The notes under the pieces: model-generated
Told to the model about the DNA's origin: nothing
Seen by the model: the letters and a program-made list of their open reading frames with translations, nothing else
The model's database searches: none
Assembly: GCA_026214975.1 (NCBI GenBank)
Contig: CM047808.1
Coordinates: forward strand, 53,236,321 to 53,300,320
Reading direction: 5' to 3'
Source of the DNA: Gentiana macrophylla
Taxonomy: Eukaryota; Streptophyta; Magnoliopsida; Gentianales; Gentianaceae
DNA: 64,000 bases
Translations under genes and position numbers: made by a program
Shown here: positions 32,481 through 44,196 of the stretch, piece after piece
Numbering within the stretch: position 1 is the first letter of the stretch
Layout: each line of letters opens with the position of its first letter

Positions 32481-35148
32481 GATTGATGACTCAATACATA
32501 TGTTTTACCATTTTGATTCCTCTGAATCAGAAATATGGCATCATACAGACATGTTATTGAAGAAATAAGATTATATCTTTGTTAAAATCCTGATGGATGA
32601 TTCACTTACACTTGCATCACTTGCATGCCCCTCTCGATTAAAATGGTTTGATGAAATTCTGGTAATTTATGAATCAAACCTTAAGTCTGTTGATCTATTT
32701 GTGAACTGATACACACTTTAAGTTGATCTGTTAACACCATCTGGAACAATGGTGACTTAACATAAATGATACTTCTTTCGGTTGCCTGTGCCTCGGAGAG
32801 TGTGGTATGAATCTATCTCTATATTCATATCAGAACTCACTTCTGGTTCCTTTTTGCCACACTGAGAATTCTTGGCATCTATACTTTTATATATAAACTC
32901 ATCTTTTGTGTAATGTTTATATATAACCTTAAGTAATAAATAGATGTAAAAAAGTAACAAATACAATGATAGGGTATAATAGCACAATAATAAGTCCCAA
33001 AAAAAAATGTATAATAGCACAATAATGGTTTTATTATTTGGATGATGTGTGCTATTTATCTTTAAAATGTTAATGAGAAACTCATTGATAAATATTGGTT
33101 TTGAATCCAATTTGTTTTCATCTAAGGTATACCCGGTCCTTTCAAAAAATTACATTGTAAAAAACACTCAAAATAAACCGGAAATCGTTGCCCATACCTT
33201 TCTCCGATCCTTAATCCTCTAAAATAGTGTTTGTTACGATACAATTAGGAAGATTTTAATATTTGTTGGTGTTAAGTTTAATGTTTGTTAGGATTAAGAC
33301 TAAGTCGGTGAAACTTCTAGGAGTAATGATAATTGTATATAATGAATGGGACATGTTTTAAATATGAAACCAAACAAAAATAAAAAATCAAAACTTCCCA
33401 TTTATTTATTTTACATAAAATCGCATTTTAGCCTTATTTGATGGTTTCCCAATTAAAATACACTCAACATAACATTGCATAAATATGAATATATAATTTA
33501 CTCCAATGTCATTAAGCTTGTTACAATCCCATTCCTTTCGACTTGCAATTTATGGGTTCGTATTCTTTTGAGACATGCATAAATTAAATTTGACAATCAT
33601 AATAATATTTCAAATCAGTCAAAAACATCATACCAGCTACGTACCAAGCACCATCTACAAAATAAAAATATAAAATAAAAGCAAATCACATGCTCTAATG
33701 AGTTAAGTATCATTTATAAACTCGTCAATTGTGTTTTTTTTTTTTGCCGAAGGGTTCCTATCACTTTCCGACGACCATTGAGATAATCTGCTGCTAGCGA
33801 TCTCCCTTCCAACAAATGTAAACCATTATACATTTCTCTTGCTGTAGGAAGTGTTAAAAAAAACCCTAAAATGGTGAAATGGATATTAATTGACTGAATT
33901 ATCGATCCCCGGCCCACTGATTGTCGATGGTTAATCTCACACAAAATAATGAAAATTCCCCAAGCTCAACCTGCATATCATTTCTTGCAACAACAATAAG
34001 AACAAACCCGTTACTAATGAAATAGGATAGACCATGCAAGAAACTCATTATCTTAATATGCATTTAAAGTGGCAAACTTCGAACATAATGAGTGGTGATT
34101 TCCACTAAATATTAGAAGTTCCTTTAAGATCACAACCAGATTAGGATTTTGAAAGAAATTAAATAAAAAACAATATTAACCAAGATTTTGAAAGAGTAAT
34201 TTAACCTGATTATCCAGAAATTACACCCACAATCTTCTAATGACCCAGCTCATGCCCGTAAAATAAATTGTGTACTGTCAGAAACCCAACTTCCCCAAAT
34301 TCTCAACTGTTGTTCTTATCTCTCCATTATTTCAGGATCCAATTTTCCGATAGTTCAAAAAAGAGATAGAGGAACATAGAGACATTCCACCATCTCTCCA
34401 ATCCTATATCATAGTAAATCCACGTATTCAGTTGCAAATGATTATCACAGAAACTGTATCACATCCAAGTATTTTCTTAAATATATATACTTCATAAATA
34501 GTTAACCATTTACAATCTGACCACCTTATATTTTTCCTACATTAATCACGTTTTTTTTTTTATTTAAAAAACTTGTTTGGTTTTAGCAACTGCAGTGTCA
34601 TAATTACTCAAATAACAACTCTTTTTTTTATCTAAAAAAATCTGATTTTTTTCCCGATCAAATCATGTTTGCATATGTTGGTGAAACAATTTGCAACAAC
34701 TCTCCTACAAAATCGGCTAAAAACCTTTACTTGAAACGGTTTTATCCCATTTCTAATATTCATAAATGAGTCTTTCGTGATTTAGCGTTCATGCCACATT
34801 ACTGCTTAGATAATAACGCACGCACACAACAAATTGTTTTTTTTTTCTTCTACTTTTTTTGGAGGTGCACACACCATATTTGTATTAGGAAAAAATGGGA
34901 TGCACTAATCTAAACAATATTCCATCCAAAATTCAGTCAATGGATACGAAGTAAATTTAATCCAAACAAACTCGTTTAAACAACAGGATTTGTTTGTATT
35001 TCAGCAATATCAACATGATTTGTTTGTAATATCTGTTTTCAAATTTATAAAATGTGTATGTACGTAAGTTAGCAACACATTAAACTCGAATGAATATCAC
35101 CATCATTATAAACAAAAAAATAAAAATAAACTTGAGCCTACATGTGAA
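32481..35148. other. No recognised gene
   Basis: AT-rich sequence. Open frames at 32757-33110 and 33714-33944 on the minus strand lack homology and have AT-driven Leu/Ile/Tyr content. I see no LTR, inverted repeat or coding signature. Confidence 0.5.
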
Positions 35149-35355
35149 GGGATGAGATCACCCTGTCCATTTATGTGTATACAAATTTGATTATCAAGTA
35201 AAAGCGACGTCATTTCATGTGTGTTTTATTTTTTGGTTTTGGTTTTCTGTTTTTATTTTATTTTCTTCAAGAAATAAAACACACATGAAATGACGTCGCT
35301 TTTTTTTACTTGCATAATCAAATTAGGCATACAAAGTGGATGGTGATCTCATCCC
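35149..35355. mobile_element. Foldback / MITE-like element
   Basis: Two arms of about 80 bp are near-complementary: GGGATGAGATCACC at 35149 pairs with GGTGATCTCATCCC ending 35355, and AAGCGACGTCATTTCATGTG at about 35202 pairs with CACATGAAATGACGTCGCTT at about 35282. The centre is a T-rich loop of about 40 nt. No coding capacity. TGAA occurs near both ends, but the target duplication is not clean. Confidence 0.85.
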
Positions 35356-36052
35356 ATGAAATTGTACAAAATGATGTATGGGTTTCTCATCAATTCATTA
35401 TCAATAATCAATCAAACACTAAAAGTTGATGCCAAACTCTGGTTTCTCTGCTTGAATTCTAATGCAAGCTTACATAAGCATATTATTTTAATCATGAGTT
35501 TATCAACTTCCATCTTTTTCTCTCGTTCGTTTCCTCCCCTCCTCTCACAGACAAGCCAACAAACAATATTAGAACAATAAAAATTTCAGTCCGTCAATAT
35601 GTACAAACCGAATCATCATGAATGTTCTTCAAAGAAGCCGTGTTATATCACTTTGATCTCTACAAAATATCTCCATGAACTATTTAGCCACTTCATCACG
35701 CTTGCAGAACTTACCACAACACGATAGAATGCAATCCATCCAAATTAGTAAATTGCCATATAAACATCGAAAATTGTGCTTAGAAGAGTAAATTAATCAA
35801 CAATCGCAAATGTTTTTTTTAATCATATATAAAAGAGAACAAAGAACAGAGAAACGATGTGTTCATCCTTTATATGAACAATGCCAATAGATTAATGAAA
35901 AAAGAAAACATATTTGATGCATTTCTCCCGAGCTCTTTGAATGTCAACTTTTTCTTTGGCCATTCTGACATAGGGATAATACTTCTGAATCAATCTGCCC
36001 ACAATGTAATTAAGCTTTGTCATTCATGTCTTTCTCAATAATCGCTGAAATT
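35356..36052. other. No recognised gene
   Basis: AT-rich spacer up to the target site of the Tat element. Nothing recognisable. Confidence 0.5.
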
Positions 36053-36057
36053 CATTA

Positions 36058-36640
36058 TGACGATGACGAATTATGTCACCTTAAAGATAAGGGCTTTTAC
36101 TTATGTTATTGATGAATAATCAAGAACCTTAATACCAAGAACAAAGAAGGGGTCTTGTATGTTTACGGCTGAGTCTAAGTGGGATTCTTAGAGTGCCTAC
36201 GTATCCTGTTATTATTCCAGGAATCAAGCCATACGTAGTTCCTGGAACGTTGTATTTATAAGGACAATGCATGACCTAACCCTAATATGAGTCGGTTTGT
36301 AGCTGTTGTCATATTTACCCTTAATTGGGCTTTACCCATTGCCCAAGTTATCCGGTGGATATTGGGCCAACATAGCTGGTGTGGACTCTGTTCTCGATAT
36401 CGATCTGCCCGACCTGGGAAGATCGACTCCTGGAACCCACGTCCTGCACTGCCTGTAAGTCGATAGTCATGACCTCGAGCTCCTAGATATACTTCGGGCT
36501 CGAGGGTCGACACGCGTGCCATGCTACCAAGTCAATAGTCCGACCTGTATACCTTATCTGGTTCCTGTGCCTTGGTAAATATTTAACCCAAGATGCCCAC
36601 TCGATGATGATATATCGAGGTGCGTAACCCGGTATCGTCA
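36058..36640 (-). repeat. Tat 3' LTR
   Basis: Plus strand starts TGACGATGACGA and ends GGTATCGTCA. A minus-strand TATA box (TATAAATA) lies at 36253-36260. A CTCGAG-based inverted repeat occurs at about 36472-36505. Confidence 0.95.
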
Positions 36641-36656
36641 TAAGCCCCCCAGACCT
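36641..36656 (-). other. Tat polypurine tract
   Basis: The minus strand reads GTCTGGGGGGCTTA immediately before the LTR start TGACGATACC. Confidence 0.9.
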
Positions 36657-37070
36657 GAGAGAGGCGGCTTCCGTTGTCCGAGGTCAGATATGCCAGTTTG
36701 AAATCATCTTCGAGTTGGACTAGATCTTGGGCGGGAAATTGTGTAACCGCTTCGTATGCCACCTGTCACCCCAGCCAATCGTGGCCGTTCATTGTGACGT
36801 CAGAGCGCACTATCTCTTCGTATTCTGCCATAAATGATGTCACACTTGATTTTCGCGATTCATGGGGGAGTTATAACTACTAGTAACCCCCCTAATCACG
36901 TCTTTTCATTGTCATTTGGCATCAACAAAGCATAAAAGGGGGAGAAGAACCAGACGGTGAAAATCATTTCTGCCTATCCAATTTCTCCATTTTCTCTTCA
37001 GAATACAAGTAAGCGTTCTTTCTGCTATCCTCTTTCTCTGTATTCTTACCGTTCTTGCTTGAATCTATCC

Positions 37071-39243
37071 ATGTCTAGTAGTGCTACAATTTCTGATAGG
37101 ATAGAGGAGTCTCATTCTCAGCGATCAAACACCCATATCCGCCTTCCGATCAAACCCCTACCTCAAATCCTAAGGAGCCCTTAGGTACTATCAGAGAGCC
37201 CAAGAAATTGTCCACGAGAATGGACGGAAAAAGGCCTAAGGGGTGCACTTCTGTCTTACCATGGACGATCTCAACCAAGCTCAAGGCAGAGATATGGGCT
37301 ATCTAGCCTCAATCGTGGCTCGGCTCCTTCCGGCCACCACCAATTTGCCGATGAGCCCCGTGAAGGGTTACATGACGATCATGAGGCCCGGCTTGTCGAT
37401 GGGGCTAGGTTCCCCTATGTCCGGGCGGTCAGGCAATTCTTCGCCATTACGAGATTGGCGTATCTCAACTGGGCCCGAATGCCATCCGGACTCGATGGGT
37501 TTTCGATTGCCTGCCGAGTCGCGGGTATCGGTTTTACTGTCCCTTTGTTTCGATGGTGGCACAAGATCGCTGCGATGCCAGATTCGGGGTGGTACACGTT
37601 TCAGAAGCGCGCCAATCGTCATGAGTTCGTGTCTAAAGGACCTTCATCTCATGGAAATTGGAAGCCTAGGTTCTTCTTTCTCCGACATGGGTCGGATAAT
37701 CCTATGTAAACATGGAGGTCGAGAGAGGGAAGGGATGACAAACTGGGTCGGGAGGCCGCACCTAACGAAGCTCTTTCTCTCGAGAGATTCACATTCGAGG
37801 TGGTTACACAGGACCTGAGTCTCCTTACGGCCTTGCCCGCCTCGAGGAGGCGGGGCCCTCGCCCTGTATAGGCCTTCATGCCGTCGGTCAAGAAAACCGT
37901 AGGAAGCTTTATTATTTTGTTTGCTAAGTCTTATTGCTTTTTGAAGTTGTATCTTTTCTATTTCTTATACTGACTCCCTTTTTTATTTGCGTAGTGGGAA
38001 GATTTTCAAAGGTCGTTGTCCCAAAGGCTTCGCGATGGCTAACTGCTTGTCATTGCATCTAGGTCGAGAGTCCTTCCCCCAGCGTCAGAGGAAAGACCTG
38101 CTCATGTCGATGATTCGACTGAGGGCGTTGAGACAACTACCCCTGTCACACAACCGACTCCGCCTTCTACCTCGGGGGGGCTCACCCATGAACATCGGTC
38201 GATACGTGAAGGAGATGAGATTATCGACTTTACTGTCGGAGGGAGTGAAGAAGTCTCCGGCTCTGAAGCAGCCCGGTTCCAGAAGAAGAGGTCGGCACTT
38301 GAAGAGCTGGTGAGAGATCAGCAGAAACAGGCAAAAAAGGCCAGACTTATCAGGCCTTCTCTCGATCTTCTTCGCCTCGGGTGAGATGTCGGCCGATGAT
38401 GTCAGAAGGCTGGGACGATCAGGTCCTGGCCTCTTACCTCCGAGAGCTTGGTCGCGTGGTAAACACTAACTCTTGTCGATTTCATTTCTTCTTTTTTGCC
38501 CCTCTCGAAGCTTATGCCTTAACCTTTCCTTTTTGGCAGCACTATTTTATGAGTCGAGAGGCTTCTCGACGTATGAGCACGCCGTCCGAGGCGAGGAGAA
38601 GAGTCAAGACACAGATTCGGAGGTTGAACGACAAGCTTGCTATCGAGTCACTAGTGTCATCAGTCCGGAATCACAGCTCAATGTTTTCAAGAAAGCGACC
38701 ATTTGTTGAGATAGAAGGTAAAGGAGGAGCGAGAAGCTATCATTGCCGAGCTAAGGAGAGATCTGGGCTGCGGCCGGAAGAGAGGCCACTCGAAAGAGAC
38801 TCGGCGAGGAATCGGCACGGGAGCGCCACCGCCGAGAGAGAGATCAGTTGAAGGCCGAACTAGACCAAGTCCCTAGGCAGCTTGAGGAAGCAAGAGCTGC
38901 CACGATTCTCGAGTATCGGAAGTCTGAAGAGTTGGGTAAGGACCTCGACGTAATCATGCAGACCGCTATACTTGGAGGATTCACCAAGGCGGTGGACCAA
39001 GTAAAGAAGGCTTATCCGGAAGTCGAGATCGACCAGCTTGAAGAGCCTGGCTGTTATGACCCTGACTCGGAGGCGCTGTATGACCTGTACTTTGATGAAT
39101 TTCAACAGGGTATATCACTTGCCCAGAAGTATGGTGTTCCCACAGCAAGCCCGACTCCTGATAATGTGACTTCCGCTGCTATTGCTCCTACGCCGATTCC
39201 AGAAGATGCCACTCCGACCCCGACTCCTGATGCTTCTATTTAG
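37071..39243 (+). pseudogene. Antisense extra ORF of the Tat element (Transposase_28-like)
   Basis: Encoded opposite to gag-pol. A TATA-like CATAAAAGG at about 36931 and an ATG at 37071 (MSSSATISDRIEES) start it. A globular region in two frames follows (VRAVRQFFAITRLAYLNWAR, then DGFSIACRVAGIGF and WKPRFFFLRH), fitting the 'putative gypsy type transposon' family (Pfam Transposase_28). Two good introns are visible, 37899-37994 and 38459-38539. The C-terminal part (38848-39243) is a charged coiled coil (DQVPRQLEEARAATILEYRK) with a Pro/Thr-rich tail. Small frameshifts interrupt it, so this copy may be inactive. Function of these antisense ORFs is unknown. Confidence 0.75.
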
Positions 39244-40000
39244 TTATCTTGTTTCTTTCGAACTTTGCAATTATTTGTAAATTTAACTAACTTTAAGTCG
39301 ACTTGGGTGAATGTTCACTGTATAATGGCTGGTTTTTTCGACCTGGCCTTGATTTGTTTTGAAATTTCTGCCCTTTTGTTTCTCTATTTGTTGTTATTTA
39401 CTTTCTCATTTGTTACTGTCTTTGGCTTTCTTGCTTATCGAGCCTTTGGCTCTGTTTGCTTCTGCCTTGTCGATGTATTATTGCTCCCCCCAAGTGGTTT
39501 ATCAATTTCAGTTCATAACGCACTTGGGCTTTATATGGCTTTTAGGTCGACCTAGTTGCCTTGGCTTTCTAGCCTTATAGGCTTGCTAGATCTTCGAGTT
39601 AGTCCGACATTGCGAACTGTCCTTGTCCCGGTCTAGCTGCCCTTGGCTGTTTAGACTTCCGACTTGGACGTTTGGCCCGACCCTGCGAACCGTCCTTTGT
39701 CTGCCTTATTCGACCCTTAAGTACGTTAGGCTTTTGACTTGGACATTTGACCCGACCTTGCGAGTCTTCTTTTTGCCTTCTGCATTATATGCTTATGGCG
39801 TTGTCGGGAGCTCCGACTTTCGGATGTCTCCATACTTTGTCGAGTGTAACTTCGTGTCCTTTTGGACTTAGAATATTACAAAAATGACTTAATAAAAATG
39901 TAGAAAAAGAAATCATCATTTATCATAACGAAGATAGAACTGTCTCATGGACTGATTACAATTTTTAGAAACGAGTAGAATCAAACTGATCGACTAAGGC
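39244..40000. repeat. Tat spacer between the antisense ORF and pol, with degenerate tandem repeats
   Basis: No ORF. At about 39605-39800 a unit of roughly 73 bp occurs nearly three times, each with CGACNNTGCGA followed by CTTTGTCTGCC-like and GACTTGGACGTTTGGCC-like words. Position between pol and the 3' end matches the hypervariable tandem-repeat zone known from Tat/Ogre elements. Confidence 0.75.
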
Positions 40001-40222
40001 TTAGACGTAAAATTTCCTCAAATTATTCGCGTGCCATTGTCGAGGAACTGTGGTTCCGTCTACTCGACCTAGTTGATATGAACCTTTAGGGTGGACTTTT
40101 AGAATCTGATACGGGCCTTCCCAGTTCGGGGAGAGTGTCCCGATCTCCTTCTGTCGACTTGCCTCATTCTTCCTCAACACTAGATCTCCGACCTTGAAAT
40201 ATCTGTATTTCACTCTGGCATT
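40001..40222 (-). pseudogene. Tat integrase C-terminal fragment (GPY/F module)
   Basis: The minus strand reads YYNARVKYRYFKVGDLVLRK, NEASRQKEIGTLSPNWEGPY and QILKVHPKGSYQLGR, and stops after NNLRKFYV. This is the C-terminal GPY/F module of a Gypsy integrase. It continues the frame broken at 54705; the Athila element sits between them. Confidence 0.93.
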
Positions 40223-40227
40223 GTAAT

Positions 40228-41803
40228 TGTTAAGGGTGAATTTATACGATTTATAACGCTATATTTTATGTTATTTTCTCTCATATTTGTATGAATTTGT
40301 ATAAGAAACGAGCGTTTAATGGATTTATCGAGCAAATGGTATTTTAAATAAGTTATTCGCAACATAGGATTAATTTATGTGTTTTAATTATGTTTTTATG
40401 ATTATTTGAGCGATATTACATTTTGCGATATTTTTATGTGTCATAGAAGCACAAATTCGAGCTCAAGAGGTGATCCAAAGATGATCAAGTCGGATTTGAT
40501 TAAGGAGGAAGAGATAATGATGATTTACATTGAATTAAAAGGAGATAAAGATAAAGAAATCGAAATCCAACCATATTGGACTGGCGTCCGGGTCCCGTCC
40601 AGTGGACGGGCGTCTGATGGAATTGAACGAGCGTCCGGGGATGGGAAGTTGATTCAGGATGTTTGGACGCTGAAGTGGACGCCGCCTGGACGAGCGTTTG
40701 GTCATGACTCGGCCCGATTTGAAGTTCATATGAAGAATGGACGGGCGTTCACCCTACCAGACGGGCGTCCGCAATGCCGACTTAGTGAAACCGCCTCAAA
40801 TCTCTATAAATAGGCGGCTGTTTTCTCCACACAAGGATATCATACACTCATTATTTAAAACCCTAAACCTAAGGCGGCTTGAGGCTGCGTTTTCATCTTT
40901 TATTCCCGTTTTATGCTCTTAGTTTAGATTAAAAACTAGTTACTTTTTATGCCTTTGTTTACGCAAATTTGAGTTCTTGAGGATGTTCAGAGGCTAAAAG
41001 CTTCATCAAGCGAGTATTGTGAAGCCGTCCAACAATTGTTGATTTCGTTTTCTTGATTATCTTTGTGAGTTTTTAATAAAGGTTGTTTCTTATTCATGCT
41101 TATTCATGTTTAAATTGCTCTTATATCGGAAGATGTACATGTGTTGATTGTTTATTGTTGATGGAAGTCTTAATAAACCCTAGATCACCATGAATAAGAA
41201 TAGTAATTCGAATCTATCATAACGGAAGTTAATAGGTTTGATTACTAGATTATAAACACAAAGTTTGCACCTTCGGTTAGAAAAGCGCGTTAATCTTACA
41301 TCGGAAGATAATAGATTACTAGATGAACTTTCTAAGGAATTAGGGTTCATGTTTAGGTGAGGTGAATCACAACCTAGATAAAAGCGCAATATAATCGAGA
41401 TAGGAAATCAATGCTTGTTGGATAGGTGGATCAATCCTCGTTTGCTCGTTATAAATTTGATTTAAATCCTTAAAAGCTTGAATTTGTCTAGTTAGTTTAC
41501 TTTTATCTCGCATCTTAGATTAGTTAGTTTAAATTGGTTCGCATGACCCGTATCCTTCCGGCTTTAGATCATCTCTTACGTCGCTTTTACGTTTTAATTA
41601 AGTTTAATTTTCAGTATTCGTTTAGTTTTATCCGCTATTTAGCTTAGTAATCGTGACATAGGTTAGTTAGATAAAAACTAGAAATCACAATCGTTTAGTT
41701 CCCCGTAAGATCGACCCGGCATTAACCGCTATTACTACGATCCTTATACTTGAGGTTAACCGGATTATTACTTGTTTATTTTGTGTTGATAAAATCCGTG
41801 ACA
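40228..41803 (+). repeat. Athila 5' LTR
   Basis: Starts TGTTAAGGGTGAATTTATAC and ends AAAATCCGTGACA. U3 holds five or more GGACG/CGTCC motifs (40575-40785), including CCCGTCCA-G-TGGACGGG at 40594-40610. They are followed 24 bp later by a TATA box, TATAAATA at 40805-40812. Transcripts would start near 40840. Confidence 0.95.
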
Positions 41804-41809
41804 AGTTTT

Positions 41810-41827
41810 TGGCGCCGTTGCCGGGGA
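41810..41827 (+). other. Primer binding site, tRNA-Asp type
   Basis: TGGCGCCGTTGCCGGGGA six bases after the LTR end, the standard Athila primer site. Confidence 0.95.
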
Positions 41828-42580
41828 ACCGGACGGTTGTCTAGTTTTTGTTTTCGTTTCGCTTTTTTGCTTTTTTTTTTTTTTTTTTCTGTTTTATTTC
41901 GTTTTAAATTCCTGTTTTTAGTTGATAATTGTTTTAGGTAGTTGTTAAGTAGATAATTAGGGTTTAAAACTTTCCCTTAGTAGTTTTCTTGGAGTTAGAT
42001 CTTCTGTCTTTCTGTTTTTCTGACGTTCTTTCTTACCTTCTTTTATTCTCTCGCAAATTCTCGCTTCGTTTCTAAGTTTCCCGTGAGCAAGCGGGCGCCA
42101 GGATATTGGACGCCCGTCCGGCTGGAAAATTATCAATTTCTGCTCGGTTTTATTCACTTAGACGAAGCGCCCATAAATTTTGGACGCCCGTTCAGGTATA
42201 TTCGTCATCGACGAAGCGTTTAAATTACTAAACGCCCGTCCGATCTCAATTTCATCTGGACGCCCGTCCAATCTTTTGGACGTCCGTCTGGTCTTGTTTT
42301 CCTCAACACTTTTGTTTCCTTTTCTTCTTTCCCGTTCTTCTCTTTAGGCTTTTAATTTTTAGTTTAGGCTTTTACTTTCTTAGTTTTTAGGTTTTGTTCC
42401 ACTTGTTTTTGGTCCGGTTTATGCAAACTCGGAGTCAAAAGGGACCGTTAATATACACCCCTGACCCCGAGCGAACCGTAGTCCGGCCAACAGCGGAATT
42501 TCCGTTCCGCGGTTCGCGCGTGAGAGAGCGAGCGAGATCTTGAAGAACAACTAACAAGAGAAATCACTGATTTTGTGATA
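41828..42580 (+). promoter_or_regulatory. Athila 5' leader with GGACGCCCGTCC motifs
   Basis: Untranslated leader between the primer site and the gag ATG. A T-run of about 19 is at 41871-41889. From 42095 to 42290 the motif GGACGCCCGTCC and variants occurs at least five times. The motifs match in consensus those in U3 and at 49330-49540. Confidence 0.85.
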
Positions 42581-44170
42581 ATGGCCGCTGATAATAGACG
42601 TACGTTAGCAGATTACGCCATGCCAGGCGAAGTCAAGGTCAACCCGGCTATTGTTATTCCAGCCATTACTGCACAAACCTTTGAGTTGAAGCCAGGACTT
42701 ATCCAGATGATGCAGCACGCATCAATTTTTCACGGCTACCAATCAGAGAATCCGCATACCCACTTACACACATTCTTAGAGATATGCGGTACTACACGCA
42801 TCCAAGGAGTAAGTGAGGATGCTATCAAACTTAAACTATTTCCATTTTCGTTGAAAGGGGAGGCTAAAGAGTGGTACACCTCTCTCCCATCTGAATCTAT
42901 CACCACCTGGGCAGAACTCGAAAAGGAGTTCTTGAGTCAATATTTTCCACCTTCAAAGACGGCCCGAGTGCTTAAATGACATTTTCACATTCTATCGTAA
43001 AGAGAATGAATCTTTCTTCGAGTGTTGGAAGAGATTCAAGTCCCTTCTTAGAAAGTGCCCCACCATGGCTTGCCTTTGGAAAGGCAAGTCAATACATTCT
43101 TGATGGTTTGACCGAGCTTACAAAAGGCATGGTCAATAGCTCCTCTGGGGCATTTCAAGAAAACGCTGATGAGGATGGGCGTTGTTTGAGGACATTGCAA
43201 AGTACAACTATGCCCCTCTTATCAAGCAATTCAAGCACCTCCTCCTCCCAAGGTTGAGGAAGTCAATTTACAAAGTTTGATTGCCATCTTCGCAAAGCAG
43301 ATGGTACCACCTCAAGTTTCCAATCCTATAAATCAAACTTCTTCTTTCCACGAACCCTCGAGTTCAGACATAAAAAATTCTTGTCGGTGGCCATATGAAT
43401 GGCCAATGTCAATTTAATGCCCCCTGCACCTTATCAAGTGAATGTTGTTCATGACTATGGGACGGTACAATCAAGTCACATGTCAAAGCGTGACGAGGTG
43501 GGGGCACACTTCTAAATTCGCGCCTATGAACGGACAGAATGCGGAAGTGAATGCATTTTATGGCCAGAACAATCAAAGGTTCAATCAGTTTCCTGGCCAG
43601 GGCAATTTTCAAAACCAAGGGTTTAATCCATCTTCAAATTTCAATCCTAATTCGAATTTTAATTCGAATCAGAATTTCAACAGAAACCCTGGGTTTAATC
43701 AGAATCAAAACTCGAATTTTTCCAATCCTACACAAAAATTCAATCAGAATTGGCCTTCCAATTCAAATTCTCAATTTCAAAGTCGGCCCAGCCAGCCCTA
43801 TGCTCCAAATCTCCAAAACTCTCAAGGCCCCTCCCAACCTACAAATCTTGAAGCTAAGTTGGAGGAGCAAAGTAGATCGATGAAGAATCTTGAGAGACAA
43901 ATTGGGCAACCTGGTGAGCAGCTTGGCTTTAGACCCCAGGCGTTTAACCGCCTCGTTTCACTGAGAAGAATCCAAAGGGTGGTCAAGTTGCTCAGGCTGA
44001 TTTGAACAAAGGCCCATGTACTGACCTCGTGCCATCAATTCAATACGGTAAGGAGGAGGCCAGTGCAATGAATCTAAGGAGCGGTACTCAAGTTAGTGGT
44101 CCTTCCCATCCGAAACCACTAGCCCCTCCTCGCCATTGATAAGGCGGGGAGGGAAGCCGAGCACCTACAC
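42581..44170 (+). pseudogene. gag: Athila gag, frameshifted
   Basis: Start at ATG 42581 (MAADNRRTLADYAMPGEV). The matrix/capsid-like region is clear: ENPHTHLHTFLEICGT, IKLKLFPFSLKGEAKEWY and WAELEKEFLSQYFP. A stop at 42977 marks a frameshift; the next frame continues DIFTFYRKENESFFECWKRF. At 43390 a knuckle remnant reads GGHMNGQC with an upstream Cys missing. A low-complexity Asn/Gln/Phe region (43551-43800) ends in a coiled segment (LEAKLEEQSRSMKNLERQIG). Gag would assemble the particle, but this copy cannot make it intact. Confidence 0.9.
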
Positions 44171-44196
44171 TTCTCAATCAGCAAGAGAAAACTCAG

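Noticed and set aside
32757..33110. Minus-strand ORF with hydrophobic stretches
   Set aside because: Its Leu/Tyr/Ile content follows AT richness, and no promoter or homology is visible.
36641..36900. GGA-loop hairpin at the Tat polypurine tract
   Set aside because: I looked for the cassette seen in the Athila group; the Tat tract has no such hairpin beside it.
37368..37622. Minus-strand ORFs opposite the Tat antisense ORF
   Set aside because: They have no homology, whereas the plus strand carries the recognisable domain and introns.
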